DNA from: an uncultured Lachnospiraceae bacterium
GTDB taxonomy: Bacteria; Bacillota; Clostridia; Lachnospirales; Lachnospiraceae
Direction: 5' to 3'
Assembly (NCBI GenBank): GCA_910584115.1
Contig: CAJTYN010000016.1
Location: forward strand, 1 to 30,114
DNA: 30,114 nt
The notes under the pieces were generated by a model. It saw only the letters and a list, made by a program, of their open reading frames with translations. It had not been told where the DNA came from and did not search any database. This document shows positions 15,532 through 22,950 of this stretch, piece after piece. The position numbers and the translations under genes were made by a program. Positions within the stretch are counted from its first letter, which is position 1, and the number at the start of each line of letters is the position of its first letter.

Positions 15532-16932
15532 CTACATGCCAATGCTGCTAAGGTCAACCTTCGGCAGTCGTTCCGCATCCCTAGTTTCCTGTTTCTGGCG
15601 TTCCAGCTCTGCCGTTGTGTCCGGCACGATGCTGTAAGGCAGCATGTCCATCTGCGTTTCCCTGGCAACGACCCCTTCCAGGTTCTTTACGTCTGTGATG
15701 ACGTCGGAGATGTTCTCAACAAAGTTACGGTCATACTTCTGTTCTACCGTGTCCGCATCCCAGGCTTTGTTCATTTTCGTGTTTAAAAAATCCGTGATAA
15801 TCCGCAGCATCTTCTTCTGTGCCGACCGCATCCGGTTCTCCTTCATGATCGCCAGTTCTTCCAGGCCGGTCATCTTATATTTGATTGCGATGCCGGACAG
15901 GTTGCCGGAAAAACTCTCATCCGTAAGCGCAGGCACCTGCGACAGGAAAAAAATATCTTTATATAAGCGGTCCTTGTAATTCTCGTTCGCGGCGTCATTG
16001 ACGTTCTTCGTCAGCCACTGCGCCTGGCCATGTTCATCCAAAAACAGCAGCCGGTTCTTACGCAGGTTTACCGCCGCCCGCCTGCCCGAATCATCCCCGT
16101 CGTCGTCCTCATCACCGGTAAGGGCATCCTCCACCATGCTGCTGGCCCCTGTGATGCACAGATAGGCGTCTGTAAAGTAGTCCATGTCGTTGGCCGTATC
16201 TGACTGTGCATTGTCGTAGGCATCGTTTAAGGTGATGACCGGTTCATAATCCCCCAGCTGTTCTTCATTGTTCCAGACGATGATCACGGGAATATCTCCC
16301 AGGTAGTGCGGCTCTGGTACCCGGTATTCTTCATAATTAAAATCACCCTCCCCACGCTTAAAATGATGTATGTAAGTATCATCATAGACGTCAGCATACT
16401 CCATCAGCAGCTTGTCGTCGATATCATGCTCTGACCAGATCCGCACCGCCGCCTCTAAAAATTCATCCAGTGATGGCGAATAAACCGGGATCAGCGTCTC
16501 CGCGTCCAGCTTTTTAAGCCGGAGGTCGGAAAACTCGTTGGAAAAGATCAAGTAGAAGCCGATCCCTTTCTTGCTGGCTTCCTTCGATACTTCAAAGTTG
16601 AGGGAATCAATGTAATTGTCCTGAAAGACATCCAGCACGGCGTCTTTATATTCTGCCGCCGTAAGATCGCCGCTCTCATCATCGGTAAAGAGATAGCGGA
16701 TCGGCTTGCCTGCAAAATAGCTGGTAGCCATGTTTGTGATATACCGGCAGAACCCATGGGCCAACTTGTTGTTTGGCTTGCCGTCCGTCATCGTGCGGCG
16801 CATGACCTGCGTCTGCACCCTGTAATATTCCTCGCATTTCTGAAAACGCGGCACCTGCTCGCTCTGGAATCGCCTGATCAGTTTTGTCAGAAAGGCAGGA
16901 TCCAGCACCTGTTCTTTACTAAATTTATACAT
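15532..16932 (-). CDS. Portal protein (SPP1 gp6-like)
   Basis: 466 residues, MYKFSKEQVLDPAFLTKLIRR, with AGGGGTGAGAAGCT before the ATG. It belongs to the SPP1 gp6-type portal family: N-terminal helix, KPNNKLAHGFCRYITNMATSYFAGKPIRYLF, and the central VIIVWNNEEQLGDYEPVITLNDAYDNAQSDTANDMDYF section. The loop/stem part LFLSQVPALTDESFSGNLSGIAIKYKMTGLEELA is very characteristic. The portal dodecamer forms the DNA entry pore. A SPP1-type portal replaces the Mu gp29-type in this phage. It sits between terminase and MuF, the standard order. Confidence 0.95.
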   Translation of the reverse strand: MYKFSKEQVLDPAFLTKLIRRFQSEQVPRFQKCEEYYRVQTQVMRRTMTDGKPNNKLAHGFCRYITNMATSYFAGKPIRYLFTDDESGDLTAAEYKDAVLDVFQDNYIDSLNFEVSKEASKKGIGFYLIFSNEFSDLRLKKLDAETLIPVYSPSLDEFLEAAVRIWSEHDIDDKLLMEYADVYDDTYIHHFKRGEGDFNYEEYRVPEPHYLGDIPVIIVWNNEEQLGDYEPVITLNDAYDNAQSDTANDMDYFTDAYLCITGASSMVEDALTGDEDDDGDDSGRRAAVNLRKNRLLFLDEHGQAQWLTKNVNDAANENYKDRLYKDIFFLSQVPALTDESFSGNLSGIAIKYKMTGLEELAIMKENRMRSAQKKMLRIITDFLNTKMNKAWDADTVEQKYDRNFVENISDVITDVKNLEGVVARETQMDMLPYSIVPDTTAELERQKQETRDAERLPKVDLSSIGM

Positions 16933-16944
16933 AGCTTCTCACCC

Positions 16945-18429
16945 CTACAGTCCCAGCCTGCTCTTCTTGCCGGTCCTGGCTTTCTTCTTGCCTTTCACAT
17001 CCCCGTTGACAAACTCGACGATCCCCGTCAAGGTATCCTCGATATCATCATGATCATTCTTACCTTTCCTTTGGTACTTGCGGATATGCTCCGCCGCCTC
17101 CGGGAAACGTGTCTCCCAATCTGACGGCATGATCACCTGCTCCATGACGTTTGAGGCGTTTGTAATGATACGTGTCCTTTTATTTTTACTCTGGTGGAAC
17201 CATGTGACCGTACACTTAAAACATTTCAGTGCCCGAAGGTGTCGGATCACGTTCCTGGCAAAGCCCCGTCCGCCGTTATTGCTTTCGATCAGGCACTCCC
17301 GTACACCTGCAAGCTGTAGGCGTCTGGCCAGTTCCGGCTCGGTCTTTTCCATAGCATCCTGCGTATAATAGATATCCGTTACATACAGATACCTGCCGAT
17401 CGTGCCGCCGCTGATACTGCCCAGGTAGTCGTCCCCTTCGTCTGCCGTATCTGTATAATTGAGCACCCGTTCGAACTTATCCGGATCCACCGCATCATAA
17501 GTCTCAAACTTCCCATACAGGCCGCCTTCCAGATCCACAGGCCTTTGCATGTAGTTGGCTCCCCAGATGTGGGAGTCCAGCGTCTGCCGCTTGTCCTGCA
17601 GGTCTTCTGTGGGAAACAGGTCCTCGCAGGTGCTGACCCCTTCCGGCCCGTCCACGTCAAGCGCCGTGATCTCCAGCACATGGCACTTGTCCGGATAGGC
17701 CGCAAGCAGCTTCCCGGCCAGGTCGTCCGTCGCCCACCTGGTCAGCACAATCACCCATAATGCTCCGGGCAGTGCACGGGAAGACAGTGTATTCTTTAAA
17801 TAATTCCAGTGTCCTTCCTTTACAGCCTCATTGACTGCTTCCTTATCGTTTTTGATCGGGTCGTCTATAATAATGATGTTGCCGCGCATGCCGGTGACGG
17901 TACCGTCAAAGGATGTGGCCAGGTAGCTTGCATAACTGCCTTCCAGGCTCCACTTCATGACGGAAGAATCCCCGTATTTTAACTGCACATGCGGGAAAAA
18001 ATCCCGTGTGGTGTAGGAGTCCTCGTTCTCCTGGTCAGGCTCTTCCGCCACCATGTCCCGCGTCGTCCGCGCGAACTCCGGGGCAATAGTGCCGTTGTAA
18101 GAAACAGTGATAATCTTATTCTTGATATTTTTCCCGTAGGCCCAGTTGGCAAAATTGGCAAGGGTGTAGCTCTTGCCATAGCCCGGCGGCAGGTTAATGA
18201 TCAGGTACTTGATCGGCTTGCCCGTCCTCTCGTTGAGGAGGCGTTTCTCGTATGCCGCCTGCAGCGTGTTGCAAAGGATGTCTTGATACTCCCTCTCCGG
18301 CTTGTAAAAATCCGGCTTGCGTAAGTTACAAAACATCCGAAGGTTCTCCCTACCCAGCCGCAGGTTCCTGTCGCGCTGCGTTTCTGCCTTATTCATTTGT
18401 GCGGCAAACTGCTGCGCGAAGGTCTGCAT
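16945..18429 (-). CDS. terL: Terminase large subunit
   Basis: 494 residues; ATG 18429 is preferred to the TTG one codon upstream, with GGGGG eight bases away. An ATPase domain has a Walker A LPPGYGKSYT (about 80-89) and a Walker B IIIIDDPIKN (about 186-195). A C-terminal RNase H-like nuclease domain follows, with YTDTADEGDDYL and LIESNNGGRGFARN, whose acidic residues probably bind metal. The enzyme packages DNA into the prohead and cuts it. Mu-like phages package by headful from an integrated copy, so an SPP1-like headful terminase fits. Similar to Terminase_6-type proteins of Firmicute phages rather than Mu gp28. Confidence 0.95.
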   Translation of the reverse strand: MQTFAQQFAAQMNKAETQRDRNLRLGRENLRMFCNLRKPDFYKPEREYQDILCNTLQAAYEKRLLNERTGKPIKYLIINLPPGYGKSYTLANFANWAYGKNIKNKIITVSYNGTIAPEFARTTRDMVAEEPDQENEDSYTTRDFFPHVQLKYGDSSVMKWSLEGSYASYLATSFDGTVTGMRGNIIIIDDPIKNDKEAVNEAVKEGHWNYLKNTLSSRALPGALWVIVLTRWATDDLAGKLLAAYPDKCHVLEITALDVDGPEGVSTCEDLFPTEDLQDKRQTLDSHIWGANYMQRPVDLEGGLYGKFETYDAVDPDKFERVLNYTDTADEGDDYLGSISGGTIGRYLYVTDIYYTQDAMEKTEPELARRLQLAGVRECLIESNNGGRGFARNVIRHLRALKCFKCTVTWFHQSKNKRTRIITNASNVMEQVIMPSDWETRFPEAAEHIRKYQRKGKNDHDDIEDTLTGIVEFVNGDVKGKKKARTGKKSRLGL

Positions 18430-18443
18430 CAATAAGCCCCCTT

Positions 18444-18490
18444 TTAACCATTTTTAAAGATATTTTAAAGCACGAAAAAAAGGGCTTTAA
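18444..18490. repeat. Phased TTAA array B, upstream of terminase large gene
   Basis: TTAA cores start at 18444, 18454 and 18465 (spaced 10 and 11), with one more at 18487 (22 further, inside the terminator hairpin). The units read GGTTAAAA, TTTAAAAATG and TTTAAAATATC on the minus strand. The composition and spacing match the arrays near 13690 and 18875. The array lies between the terminator and the terminase ribosome binding site. Confidence 0.5.
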
Positions 18491-18497
18491 AACCCTT
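18475..18497 (-). terminator. Intrinsic terminator between terminase small and large genes
   Basis: On the minus strand an 8-base stem AAGGGTTT/AAGCCCTT (one G-T pair) with a TA loop is followed by a run of Ts, then CG. It comes just after the stop at 18502. It could end the early/middle transcript before the large terminase, with the late genes starting from a promoter near the TTAA array, though no promoter is clearly visible. Confidence 0.65.
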
Positions 18498-18501
18498 CCT
18501 G

Positions 18502-18816
18502 TCAGTGGTACCGTTCTCTGGATAATTCCAGCACGGCAAGCTCATGTTCCCGCTTTAAGGTTTCACCGGTGATGGCCATAGGAATGCCTTGCTGCCGCTG
18601 CCGGTACTGCCTCTGCTTTTTTGTCTTATAGTCCCGGCGCTTTTCTGCAGATGCCCTCTTCCGTGCTGCCCGGATCTGGTCATACTCCGGCAGACTTTTT
18701 ATATAAGAAGAAATGCTCTTCCGGGATACCTCTAACAACGCCTCTATGTCCGTAAAAGATAAGCCGTCCCGGTAATACTCTGCGGCCTTCCTTTTCCAGT
18801 CCTCCATGCTTCCCAT
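18502..18816 (-). CDS. Terminase small subunit-like HTH protein
   Basis: About 104 residues, starting MGSMEDWKRKAAEYYRDGLSF. The start is uncertain: ATG 18816 has GGGAGG 12 bases upstream, while ATG 18840 has none and ATG 18807 is near GGGAAG. The N-terminal half holds a helix-turn-helix (about residues 15-45, GLSFTDIEALLEVSRKSISSYIKSL). The rest is basic and helical (RAARKRASAEKRRDYKTKKQRQYRQRQQ). Placement just before terminase large, and the HTH, suggest a small terminase that recognises the packaging site. A site-specific regulator is an alternative. A TTAA array lies directly upstream. Confidence 0.6.
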   Translation of the reverse strand: MGSMEDWKRKAAEYYRDGLSFTDIEALLEVSRKSISSYIKSLPEYDQIRAARKRASAEKRRDYKTKKQRQYRQRQQGIPMAITGETLKREHELAVLELSRERYH

Positions 18817-18862
18817 TTTTGTCCACATCCTCCCAGGCATACTAAAGGTACTGCACCCTAGT

Positions 18863-18886
18863 TTAAAACCCCTTTAAACGGCTTAA
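18863..18886. repeat. Phased TTAA array C, upstream of small terminase-like gene
   Basis: TTAA cores start at 18863, 18874 and 18883 (11 and 9 bases), with a related TGTAAAA about 11 bases on. Two of them form an inverted pair, GTTTAAAA/CCTTTAAAC. A weak hairpin (ACGC/GCGT, then TTTTCTT) lies further right, just after the gp27-like gene. The array is in the 150-base gap upstream of the small terminase gene. Confidence 0.45.
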
Positions 18887-18969
18887 ACTGCCCTGTAAAA
18901 TCTTTTCCACGCAGTATGTTCCACAAAGGTAAGAAAACGCCTGTATGCGTCTTCCTGCTAATATCCTTG

Positions 18970-19524
18970 TCACTGCATCCTGGCAAGTTCCTTTTCCGTG
19001 TCCTGCGCCAGCTCCAAAAGCGTGGCCGCGATCTCCGGATGCTTCTCCCCGATCTCGGAAAAGACCTTCTCCTTTAGCAGCTCCATCGCAACATGCACCG
19101 CGCCCTGTTCCTTCCTGGCTTCCAGCTTTAACTTCTCGTTCCGCACCTGCGCCCCCTGTAGGGAGGCGATGCTCTTTGCTACCTTTGCCCGGTCTGCCGC
19201 GTCCATCTCGTCATCGATCAGCGCCTCCATGATCAGCTGCGACGCTAACAGGTTATTTGCCTCATGCAGCTCGGTGGCGGGGCGGTCCACGTTGTCCTCC
19301 GCCAGCAGCTTCGCGAACTCCTTTGCCACCCTGACGGATTCAAAACGGTTCAGGAACTTCTTGCCGTACCTGCCAACGCTTGACACATGGACCTCTTCCC
19401 CCTGTTCTTTCAGATAATCTGACACCTGTTCGTAAGTGCTGCCAGCTAACAGCCGGTCCTCCACTTCCCTGCGCAGAGCAGGCGGAAGCTGGTCGATCTT
19501 GCCGTGGCTCCTGTTCTTTTCCAT
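18970..19524 (-). CDS. Mu gp27-like protein (DUF3486)
   Basis: 184 residues from ATG 19524 (MEKNRSHGKIDQLPPALRREVEDRLL), which follows GGGGTGGGC and lies one base after the preceding stop. The 10 codons upstream overlap that gene. The HGKIDQLPPxLRxxVxxxL opening is the signature of DUF3486, found in Mu-like phages just before the terminase (Mu gp27). The first 80 residues contain a helix-turn-helix-like segment (STYEQVSDYLKEQG EEVHVSSVGRYGK), the rest is helical. It is thought to act in packaging, possibly as small terminase. Its presence shows that Mu-type genes persist up to the head module boundary. Confidence 0.9.
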   Translation of the reverse strand: MEKNRSHGKIDQLPPALRREVEDRLLAGSTYEQVSDYLKEQGEEVHVSSVGRYGKKFLNRFESVRVAKEFAKLLAEDNVDRPATELHEANNLLASQLIMEALIDDEMDAADRAKVAKSIASLQGAQVRNEKLKLEARKEQGAVHVAMELLKEKVFSEIGEKHPEIAATLLELAQDTEKELARMQ

Positions 19525-19525
19525 A

Positions 19526-19831
19526 TCAGCCCACCCCTGCGATATCCGGGCCATTGCCCTCTAGGTAATCTGTCCCGGCAGGCGTTAACCGCACGATCAA
19601 GCGCTGAATGTCAAGCCGCCTGTTCTGCACTTCCTGCGTCTCCACCAGCCCTTTGCCCTTCAGATATTCGACCTGTGTGAGCAGATCCCGCTCCTGTAGG
19701 TCATAGCCGCTCTTCTTTAGCGCCGCCCGAAGGACATTTGGATTCGTGCCGTAAGGCTGGGCCTCCCTGCACAATTCCAGGATCTCTGTCCGTACTGCTT
19801 CATGTTCCGCTGTATCTATTACTCTACTCAT
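19526..19831 (-). CDS. Winged-helix protein, paralogue 2
   Basis: 101 residues, MSRVIDTAEHEAVRTEILELC, with GGGGGTAGAG before the ATG. It looks like a winged-helix DNA-binding domain (about residues 12-75): helix, VLRAALKKSGYDLQERDLLTQVEYLKGKGLVE, then beta wing with RRLDIQRLIVRLTPAGTDYLEG. Its C-terminal LTPAGTDYLEGNGPDIAGVG is similar to that of the next gene upstream, so the two look like paralogues. It overlaps that gene's end by eight bases. Similar small proteins lie between Mor and gp27 in other Mu-like phages. The target is unknown. Confidence 0.75.
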   Translation of the reverse strand: MSRVIDTAEHEAVRTEILELCREAQPYGTNPNVLRAALKKSGYDLQERDLLTQVEYLKGKGLVETQEVQNRRLDIQRLIVRLTPAGTDYLEGNGPDIAGVG

Positions 19832-20126
19832 CGATCTCTACCCCCACATCCTCGATATCCCCCTCTGCCAGGTTGACGCCTGCAGGTTTCAGCCAGATCG
19901 TGCTGTCCAGCCAGTTATCCTCATTCACATTTACATGGATATACCGCTTGCCTTCGCCGCCCAGGTAGAAGATTGCCTTCTTTAATTCCTCTTCTGTCAC
20001 CAGGCCGCCTACCCGCAGCAGGTTCTTGAGCGTTGCGATCCGGATATCTTCCCCGTAGTTCGCATATAACTTTTCTACCACATTTCCCCGCAGGACCTTC
20101 CTGTCCGCAATCTCAAGCCTGTTCAT
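19824..20126 (-). CDS. Winged-helix protein, paralogue 1
   Basis: 100 residues, MNRLEIADRKVLRGNVVEKLYANYG, overlapping its upstream neighbour's end by 14 bases; the ribosome binding site is weak (GTGGGC). It shares length, fold pattern and a C-terminal WLKPAGVNLAEGDIEDVGVE stretch with the downstream paralogue. A helix-helix-strand pattern (ATLKNLLRVGGLVTEEELKKAIFYLGGEGKRYI) fits a winged helix. Probably a middle-gene product of Mu-like phages. No specific function can be assigned. Confidence 0.75.
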   Translation of the reverse strand: MNRLEIADRKVLRGNVVEKLYANYGEDIRIATLKNLLRVGGLVTEEELKKAIFYLGGEGKRYIHVNVNEDNWLDSTIWLKPAGVNLAEGDIEDVGVEIDE

Positions 20127-20577
20127 CTGCCGTGCCCACTCTTTCTTCTATCTTCTCTAACCTCCGGTCAATACCGGAGAAACTGTCCTTGATCTCATTC
20201 ATTGCCTTTGTAATATCTTTTAAGTTCGCCGTGATCCGCTCCATGTTCAGCATCAGGATGCTTTCACGTTTCCCGGATTCCTGCCGGATCAGTTCCTCGC
20301 GCTTGCGTGACTCCTCCCGGAGGATCTCCTCGCGTTCCATGCTGCTGGCAAGCAGGATATCCTCCCGCTCCCTGATCGCCTGGTTCGCTTCCTCGATCTT
20401 TTTCTGCGCGTCATCATACACCGCTTTTGTCGTGTCGATCGCTGCCTGCTGCGCCTCGTTCACACGCTTGTCGTCTGTTTTTGCTTTCTGCAGTATATAG
20501 CTCAAAAGCAGTGCCAGCACGACCAGCGCCACGCTGTTATTCTCAATAAACCCCATGATCTCTGCCAATGCCGTCAT
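20113..20577 (-). CDS. Membrane-anchored coiled-coil protein (possible holin-like)
   Basis: 154 residues, MTALAEIMGFIENNSVALVVLALLLSYILQK. One membrane segment (about residues 15-31) is followed by a long coiled coil (about 35-150) with many REE/KREE repeats. Small membrane proteins with a similar anchor-plus-coil layout occur as BhlA/UviB-type holin-like proteins, but these are shorter. Placement after Mor and beside another small membrane protein suggests a lysis role. A structural or membrane-tethering role is possible. It overlaps the next gene by 14 bases. Confidence 0.65.
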   Translation of the reverse strand: MTALAEIMGFIENNSVALVVLALLLSYILQKAKTDDKRVNEAQQAAIDTTKAVYDDAQKKIEEANQAIREREDILLASSMEREEILREESRKREELIRQESGKRESILMLNMERITANLKDITKAMNEIKDSFSGIDRRLEKIEERVGTADEQA

Positions 20578-20589
20578 ATCCCCATACCT

Positions 20590-20733
20590 CTACCATTTTT
20601 CTTCCCATTCGTCAAAATGGTTGATCCCATAAAGGATCACCGCCGTCCCTACAAAAGCAGCCAGGAGGACTGCCAAGGCAGCGGCGATCCCGACCACACA
20701 TATGATCTTTTCAAATATGCTGCCTGCTGCCAT
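20590..20733 (-). CDS. 47-residue membrane protein (holin candidate)
   Basis: ATG 20733 has GGAGAA seven bases upstream. The 47-residue product begins MAAGSIFEKIICVVGIAAAL and has one strong membrane segment (about residues 9-35, CVVGIAAALAVLLAAFVGTAVIL) followed by an acidic and aromatic end (HFDEWEEKW). It stops 12 bases before the coiled-coil gene. A single-span small membrane protein here fits a holin or pinholin, but size and membrane segment alone cannot prove it. Too short for ordinary gene calling. Confidence 0.65.
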   Translation of the reverse strand: MAAGSIFEKIICVVGIAAALAVLLAAFVGTAVILYGINHFDEWEEKW

Positions 20734-20766
20734 GACGATTCTCCGTTTCCGTGGGAAAGTAAAAGA

Positions 20767-20790
20767 CTACATAAGGTTTCCCTTATGTAG
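20767..20790 (-). terminator. Strong hairpin after Mor (terminator)
   Basis: A perfect 10-base stem CTACATAAGG/CCTTATGTAG with a GAAA tetraloop is followed on the minus strand by TCTTTTACTTT. It follows the mor gene and its dyad, so it probably ends the early transcript. If the middle promoter lies just upstream, it would fall within the leader of the middle transcript. Confidence 0.7.
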
Positions 20791-20820
20791 CCATATCGTA
20801 ACATCTTATGTGTCTATTGT

Positions 20821-20839
20821 CTTTTCTACGATAGAAAAG
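20821..20839. promoter_or_regulatory. Dyad downstream of mor, candidate Mor binding site
   Basis: A perfect inverted repeat CTTTTCTA-cga-TAGAAAAG lies 18 bases after the mor stop. In Mu, Mor binds a dyad centred about -43 of the middle promoter, which follows the mor gene. Here a TACGAT (20795-20800, minus strand) would place a start near 20788 and the dyad centre at about -42. No -35 box is seen, as expected for an activated promoter. The link is an inference. Confidence 0.45.
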
Positions 20840-20856
20840 ATCATAGAAAGTAATTA

Positions 20857-21201
20857 TCACAGCAGATCCATAAGTGATATCTGCCCCGGAAGGTTATCCT
20901 TCTCCTGCTTTCTCTTTTTTACCAGCTCTTCCCGTTGCTCTTTCACAATCTTATAGACTGTTGCCCTTGACACGCCATATCTCTGTGTCAGCTCCGTCAC
21001 GTTGCCGCCGTCAAACTCCTGTAAGATCCGGCGGTAGACCATTTCCTTTTCCAGTTCCTTTCGCTGATTGATATAGAGCGAGTTCCCAGCAAAATTATCT
21101 GACAGTTTCAATAGATTGTCAATCCCTATCACTTCCGCGATCTCCCGCTGGCTGTCCGGAAGGTCATCCAGTGTCAGTTCTTCTATGATCTCCTTTTCCA
21201 T
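20857..21201 (-). CDS. mor: Mor transcription activator
   Basis: 114 residues, MEKEIIEELTLDDLPDSQREIA, with AAGGAGG before the ATG. The family signature LPDSQREIAEVIGIDNLLKLSDNFAGNSLYI (about 14-44) and a C-terminal helix-turn-helix (about 67-88, GNVTELTQRYGVSRATVYKIV) mark it as a Mor/C-type activator. Mor binds DNA as a dimer upstream of a promoter without a good -35 box and recruits RNA polymerase. In Mu it switches on the middle genes. Its position at the end of the early block, followed by a dyad and a terminator, fits that role. Confidence 0.95.
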   Translation of the reverse strand: MEKEIIEELTLDDLPDSQREIAEVIGIDNLLKLSDNFAGNSLYINQRKELEKEMVYRRILQEFDGGNVTELTQRYGVSRATVYKIVKEQREELVKKRKQEKDNLPGQISLMDLL

Positions 21202-21223
21202 CCGGATGTCCTCCTTTCCTGCA

Positions 21224-21646
21224 TCATACCTTGTCCAGCCTGTTTCTTTCCTGCACTGGCCTTACAGCCATCTTTTTAAAAGCCTGTATCACCATGTTGG
21301 CTGTCTTCCTGTCGAGAAAATGGTAGCTGTCTACCCCATGCTGCTCTCTTACGAATCCTTCCAGCCTCCTGATATCCGGATCCCCGTTATCATCTGTCCA
21401 GCTCATCTTCTTCATGAGGAAAAAAATATAACTCTTCTGCCGGTCGGTCATGTGGTTGCCAGAAGCATACTCCCGCTTCCCGGCCAGCCCGTCTATCACC
21501 CTGACCGCTTCTGTGACCGTAAGGCTGCTGATATGTTCCTTTTTTGTGACCATCCCCACAAACTCATGCAGCAGATCGTCATCCATGCCAAGCTGTGACG
21601 CAAGCATGTGTATTTTTCTGTTCTGTGCCGCTGTAATCTTCCTCAT
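21224..21646 (-). CDS. Mu gp16-like protein (DUF1018)
   Basis: 140 residues, MRKITAAQNRKIHMLASQLGM, with AGGAGGGGCCT before the ATG. The family opening with KxHxLxxxLGMDDDLLxxxV and the later MTDRQKSYIFFLMKKM segment are typical of DUF1018, present in Mu between gam and mor. The function in Mu is not known. It may bind DNA or RNA (basic C-terminus). The order Gam-gp16-Mor is conserved here. Confidence 0.92.
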   Translation of the reverse strand: MRKITAAQNRKIHMLASQLGMDDDLLHEFVGMVTKKEHISSLTVTEAVRVIDGLAGKREYASGNHMTDRQKSYIFFLMKKMSWTDDNGDPDIRRLEGFVREQHGVDSYHFLDRKTANMVIQAFKKMAVRPVQERNRLDKV

Positions 21647-21655
21647 AGGCCCCTC

Positions 21656-22153
21656 CTATGCCGGGTCGGCGATCTTCTCCTGCTTTGTCTCATACCAAAA
21701 AGTGTCTTCCTTTTTCAGGCTTGCTCCAACGGATAAGATCGTATTCTCGTCGTAAGTCTTTAAGATCTCCTTATTGACGGATTCTTTTAATACGACGCAG
21801 TCGGCCATACCACATTTTTTGAGGTTTGTGATGACCGTCTCTACTGCCTTTGGGAGTACCAGCTTCGTGCTCAGCCGGAACCCGACCCGCCCGAAGGGCA
21901 TCTCCCTTGTCTTGCCCTTTAGGTCCGCCTTGTTAAGTACCGTGAACTCCTTTAACTGCAGCTCCATCTTTTTGATCCGGTCTTTGTACGGCTGTGCATC
22001 CGTTTCCGCCCGCTCCCGGATATCGATCATGCACCGCTCTGCATCCGCGGAGATCTTACTCAGCTCGATCTCCGCCTCCCGGATCTGTTTCAACGTGCTG
22101 TCTACTTCCTCCCAGCTCTTAAGTGCCGGTTCTTCCATCCTCTTTCTTCCCAT
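21656..22153 (-). CDS. gam: Host-nuclease inhibitor Gam
   Basis: 165 residues, MGRKRMEEPALKSWEEVDSTL, with AGGAGG before the ATG. Mu Gam binds the ends of linear DNA as a dimer, like a bacterial Ku, and blocks exonucleases. Family features are the N-terminal coiled coil with EVDSTLKQIREAEIELSKISADAE, followed by GKTREMPFGRVGFRLSTKLVLPKAVETVITNLKK. The length is close to that of Mu Gam. It lies between the lytic transglycosylase and the gp16-like gene, as part of the early block. Confidence 0.95.
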   Translation of the reverse strand: MGRKRMEEPALKSWEEVDSTLKQIREAEIELSKISADAERCMIDIRERAETDAQPYKDRIKKMELQLKEFTVLNKADLKGKTREMPFGRVGFRLSTKLVLPKAVETVITNLKKCGMADCVVLKESVNKEILKTYDENTILSVGASLKKEDTFWYETKQEKIADPA

Positions 22154-22165
22154 GATTTTATCCTC

Positions 22166-22825
22166 CTATTTTCCATGATCTCGTTCTAGCTGACAGGTAT
22201 GCTCCATGATCTCCTGCGCATACGCTGATAAACCATACCCGCCCTGGGAAAATCCCTCTGCGCCGGAATCCCCGGAATATACCATCAGCACCATGCCCAG
22301 ATCCTCGTACTCTGCAAACAATTCCGCCAGATAATCCGCCGCTACCAGCATGTTGCCCTCCGGATCATACAGGTCTGTCACCTGCAGCCTGGCCATCCTG
22401 TCCCCGTGCCAGCATCCTGCTACCTGCATCAGCCCGCTACAGCCGCCGCTCTCCGCATCCTCCCTGTAACTGCTCTCATGCCAGGCGACCGCCTGTAAAA
22501 GCTCCGGGCATAAGCCATATGCCGCACCGATCCGCTCCGACATCTCTATGACCTGTGCCTCGCTGACAGCCTGCACATCCATCCGCCCCGCCGACAATAA
22601 TATGCCTGCTGCCAGTAATGCCGTGAGTGCTTTCATAAGCTTCCTTGTCCGCGGCTTCTTCCTGACGCCCTCGATCCTGCGCATCCCACACGCCGCCAGT
22701 TCCCTGCGGCTCACAACTTCCAGATACTCTTTTGTGTCTTCCACGACCAGCCATGATTCCGGGTCAAGCCCTTTCGCCTTCAGAAATATTTTCTGCTCCC
22801 TCACGGGCCTCTTTGCCTGTTTCAT
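22166..22825 (-). CDS. DUF6906-like domain fused to a lytic transglycosylase
   Basis: 219 residues from ATG 22825 (AAAGGAG six bases upstream); extending to 22918 gives a poor start. Residues 1-45 (MKQAKRPVREQKIFLKAKGL...SWLVVEDTKEYLEVV) resemble the small DUF6906-type proteins common in Firmicute phages. A hydrophobic segment (about 64-80) and a VQA cleavage-like site follow. Residues about 100-215 form a soluble-lytic-transglycosylase domain with the catalytic glutamate in AWHESSY (E117) and GLMQV. An internal ATG at 22636 with AAGGAAGC upstream would make a 156-residue exported enzyme. The enzyme probably cleaves peptidoglycan at lysis or DNA entry. The position among early genes is unusual. 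Confidence 0.85.
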   Translation of the reverse strand: MKQAKRPVREQKIFLKAKGLDPESWLVVEDTKEYLEVVSRRELAACGMRRIEGVRKKPRTRKLMKALTALLAAGILLSAGRMDVQAVSEAQVIEMSERIGAAYGLCPELLQAVAWHESSYREDAESGGCSGLMQVAGCWHGDRMARLQVTDLYDPEGNMLVAADYLAELFAEYEDLGMVLMVYSGDSGAEGFSQGGYGLSAYAQEIMEHTCQLERDHGK

Positions 22826-22950
22826 AAAGTCTCCTTTCGCATATGTAGTTGTCACTGTACCGTCCACTCTGCATTCACACGGGCTTGTGACCGTTCCACC
22901 CCGGACGTGGAGCTGCATTAGGCGGTGCGGGGTGGCCCCCGCATCCGTTC

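Noticed and set aside
22826..22950. Separate small gene between MuB and the lytic transglycosylase
   Set aside because: The in-frame extension to 22918 lacks a ribosome binding site, and no other frame in the gap has a good start.
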